A stretch of DNA of 15,205 nt from Sideroxydans lithotrophicus (GTDB taxonomy: Bacteria > Pseudomonadota > Gammaproteobacteria > Burkholderiales > Sulfuriferulaceae), in the NCBI GenBank assembly GCA_022736605.1, contig DZDB01000018.1:1-15205 (forward strand). Direction: 5' to 3'. A model generated the notes under the pieces. It was not told the DNA's origin. It ran no database searches and saw nothing but the letters and a program-made list of their open reading frames with translations. Both the position numbers and the translations under genes were made by a program. Numbering within the stretch: the first letter of the stretch is position 1; each line of letters opens with the position of its first letter. Of this stretch, positions 14,579-15,205 are shown in pieces.

Positions 14579-14604
14579 ATGCTTTTCACACGCCATGCTT
14601 TTCA
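14579..14604. repeat. 10-bp direct repeat overlapping the prk promoter
   Basis: ATGCTTTTCA occurs at 14579-14588 and again at 14595-14604, same orientation, 16 bp start to start. The second copy contains the proposed -35 of the phosphoribulokinase gene. This is a plausible binding site for an activator or repressor. Confidence 0.6.
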
Positions 14605-14628
14605 TTCCAGCCGGAACACCACTAGAAT
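14599..14628 (+). promoter_or_regulatory. Candidate sigma-70 promoter of the phosphoribulokinase gene
   Basis: TTTTCA (14599-14604) and TAGAAT (14623-14628) are 18 bp apart and match consensus at 4 of 6 and 5 of 6 bases. The start of transcription would be near 14635, giving a 20-nt leader that contains the AGGAGA ribosome site at 14641. Confidence 0.42.
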
Positions 14629-14654
14629 GCGCTAGTCCCCAGGAGAAAGCATAC

Positions 14655-15205
14655 ATGTCAAAACAGCATCCAATTATTGCCGTGACGGGTTCAAGTGGCT
14701 CGGGCACCAGCACCGTTCGGCGTGCGTTTGAGGATTTATTTCGGCGTTTGAAAATCACCCCGGCCTGGATTCAAGGCGATGGTTTTTTACGCTACGACCG
14801 TCCAACCATGCGCGCTGAAATTGAATCAGCTGCGACCAGCGGTCGCGTTTTCAGCCATTTCAGTCCGGACGCCAACCATCTCGACAAACTCGAAGCATTG
14901 TTTCGCCAATATGGCCAGGATGGCACCGGTAGCGTGCGCAATTACCCGCACGATGAGATCGAATCTGCCCGCTATGGCGTGCCACAAGGACAATTCACCC
15001 CATGGCAGCCGATACCAGCCAATACCGACATGCTGTTCTATGAAGGCCACCACGGCGCGACGTCGATGCCAGCCGACACAGCCAGCCCGGCGATCCGCAT
15101 TGCGGAACACGCTGATCTACTGCTCGGCGTCACGCCATCGGTCAATCTGGAGTGGATACAGAAAATTCATCACGATTGCGGGCGCACCGGCTGTGGCGAG
15201 CAGCA
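14655..15205 (+). CDS. Phosphoribulokinase, divergent form (3' end cut by window edge)
   Basis: Phosphoribulokinase phosphorylates ribulose 5-phosphate to ribulose 1,5-bisphosphate, the RuBisCO substrate. The 183 residues present align with the bacterial (class I, about 290 aa) enzyme. Visible are the P-loop GSSGSGTS (12-19), Asp42 in GDGFLRYDR, Arg49, FSHFSPDAN, TPWQPIP, FYEGHHG (128-134) and NLEWIQKIHHD with Lys170 and Asp174. Compared with the Rhodobacter sphaeroides enzyme, His45 is Leu, Arg168 is His173 and Arg173 is Thr178, while catalytic Asp42 and Asp169 (here 174) are kept. The ATG has AGGAGA 8 nt upstream. The gene is divergent from the two-component operon. It may be a Calvin-cycle prk or a paralogue with another substrate; the symbol is withheld for that reason. 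Confidence 0.9.
   Translation, partial: MSKQHPIIAVTGSSGSGTSTVRRAFEDLFRRLKITPAWIQGDGFLRYDRPTMRAEIESAATSGRVFSHFSPDANHLDKLEALFRQYGQDGTGSVRNYPHDEIESARYGVPQGQFTPWQPIPANTDMLFYEGHHGATSMPADTASPAIRIAEHADLLLGVTPSVNLEWIQKIHHDCGRTGCGEQ

Overview
The window looks like a chromosomal segment of a betaproteobacterium, most plausibly a Nitrosomonadales-type organism (Gallionella/Sulfuricella/methylotroph relatives). This is inferred from three things: an EpsD-type exopolysaccharide foldase, a Calvin-cycle type phosphoribulokinase, and a csp / clpS-clpA arrangement with betaproteobacterial-looking proteins. No rRNA, tRNA, CRISPR array, insertion sequence or phage gene was seen. Composition looks even throughout.

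Layout, left to right. (1) 1-3420, minus strand: the 5' part of an EpsD-family lipoprotein peptidyl-prolyl isomerase, cut by the window edge, and upstream of it clpS-clpA, which ends in a hairpin terminator. (2) 3421-4433, plus strand: a cold-shock protein gene divergent from clpS, its strong terminator, and two small unrecognised genes with good ribosome binding sites. (3) 4461-6317: icd (NADP isocitrate dehydrogenase, minus) and rluE (23S rRNA pseudouridine synthase, plus) back to back, the same divergent pairing as in E. coli. (4) 6422-9717, plus strand: an exported His/Lys/Ala-rich protein resembling the acid-shock protein Asr, SelO, a UPF0149/YecA-like protein with a SEC-C zinc motif, and an FKBP isomerase with two credible translation starts. 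(5) 9744-14452, minus strand: a three-gene signalling operon encoding an OmpR-type response regulator, a periplasmic LysM-FecR protein with three FN3-like repeats, and a CHASE2 sensor histidine kinase. (6) 14655-15205, plus strand: a phosphoribulokinase gene, divergent from the signalling operon and cut by the window end.

Together the genes cover protein quality control (ClpAP with its N-end adaptor ClpS, two isomerases), central carbon metabolism (Icd, PRK), rRNA modification, protein AMPylation, and an envelope-sensing two-component system with an extra periplasmic component.

The points most worth a second look are: the LysM-FecR-FN3 / CHASE2 kinase / regulator operon, whose three genes all start with GTG; the phosphoribulokinase, which keeps its catalytic aspartates but has lost several residues that bind the sugar phosphate; the dual-start FKBP gene; and the Asr-like gene, which carries a nearly perfect 30-bp internal duplication.
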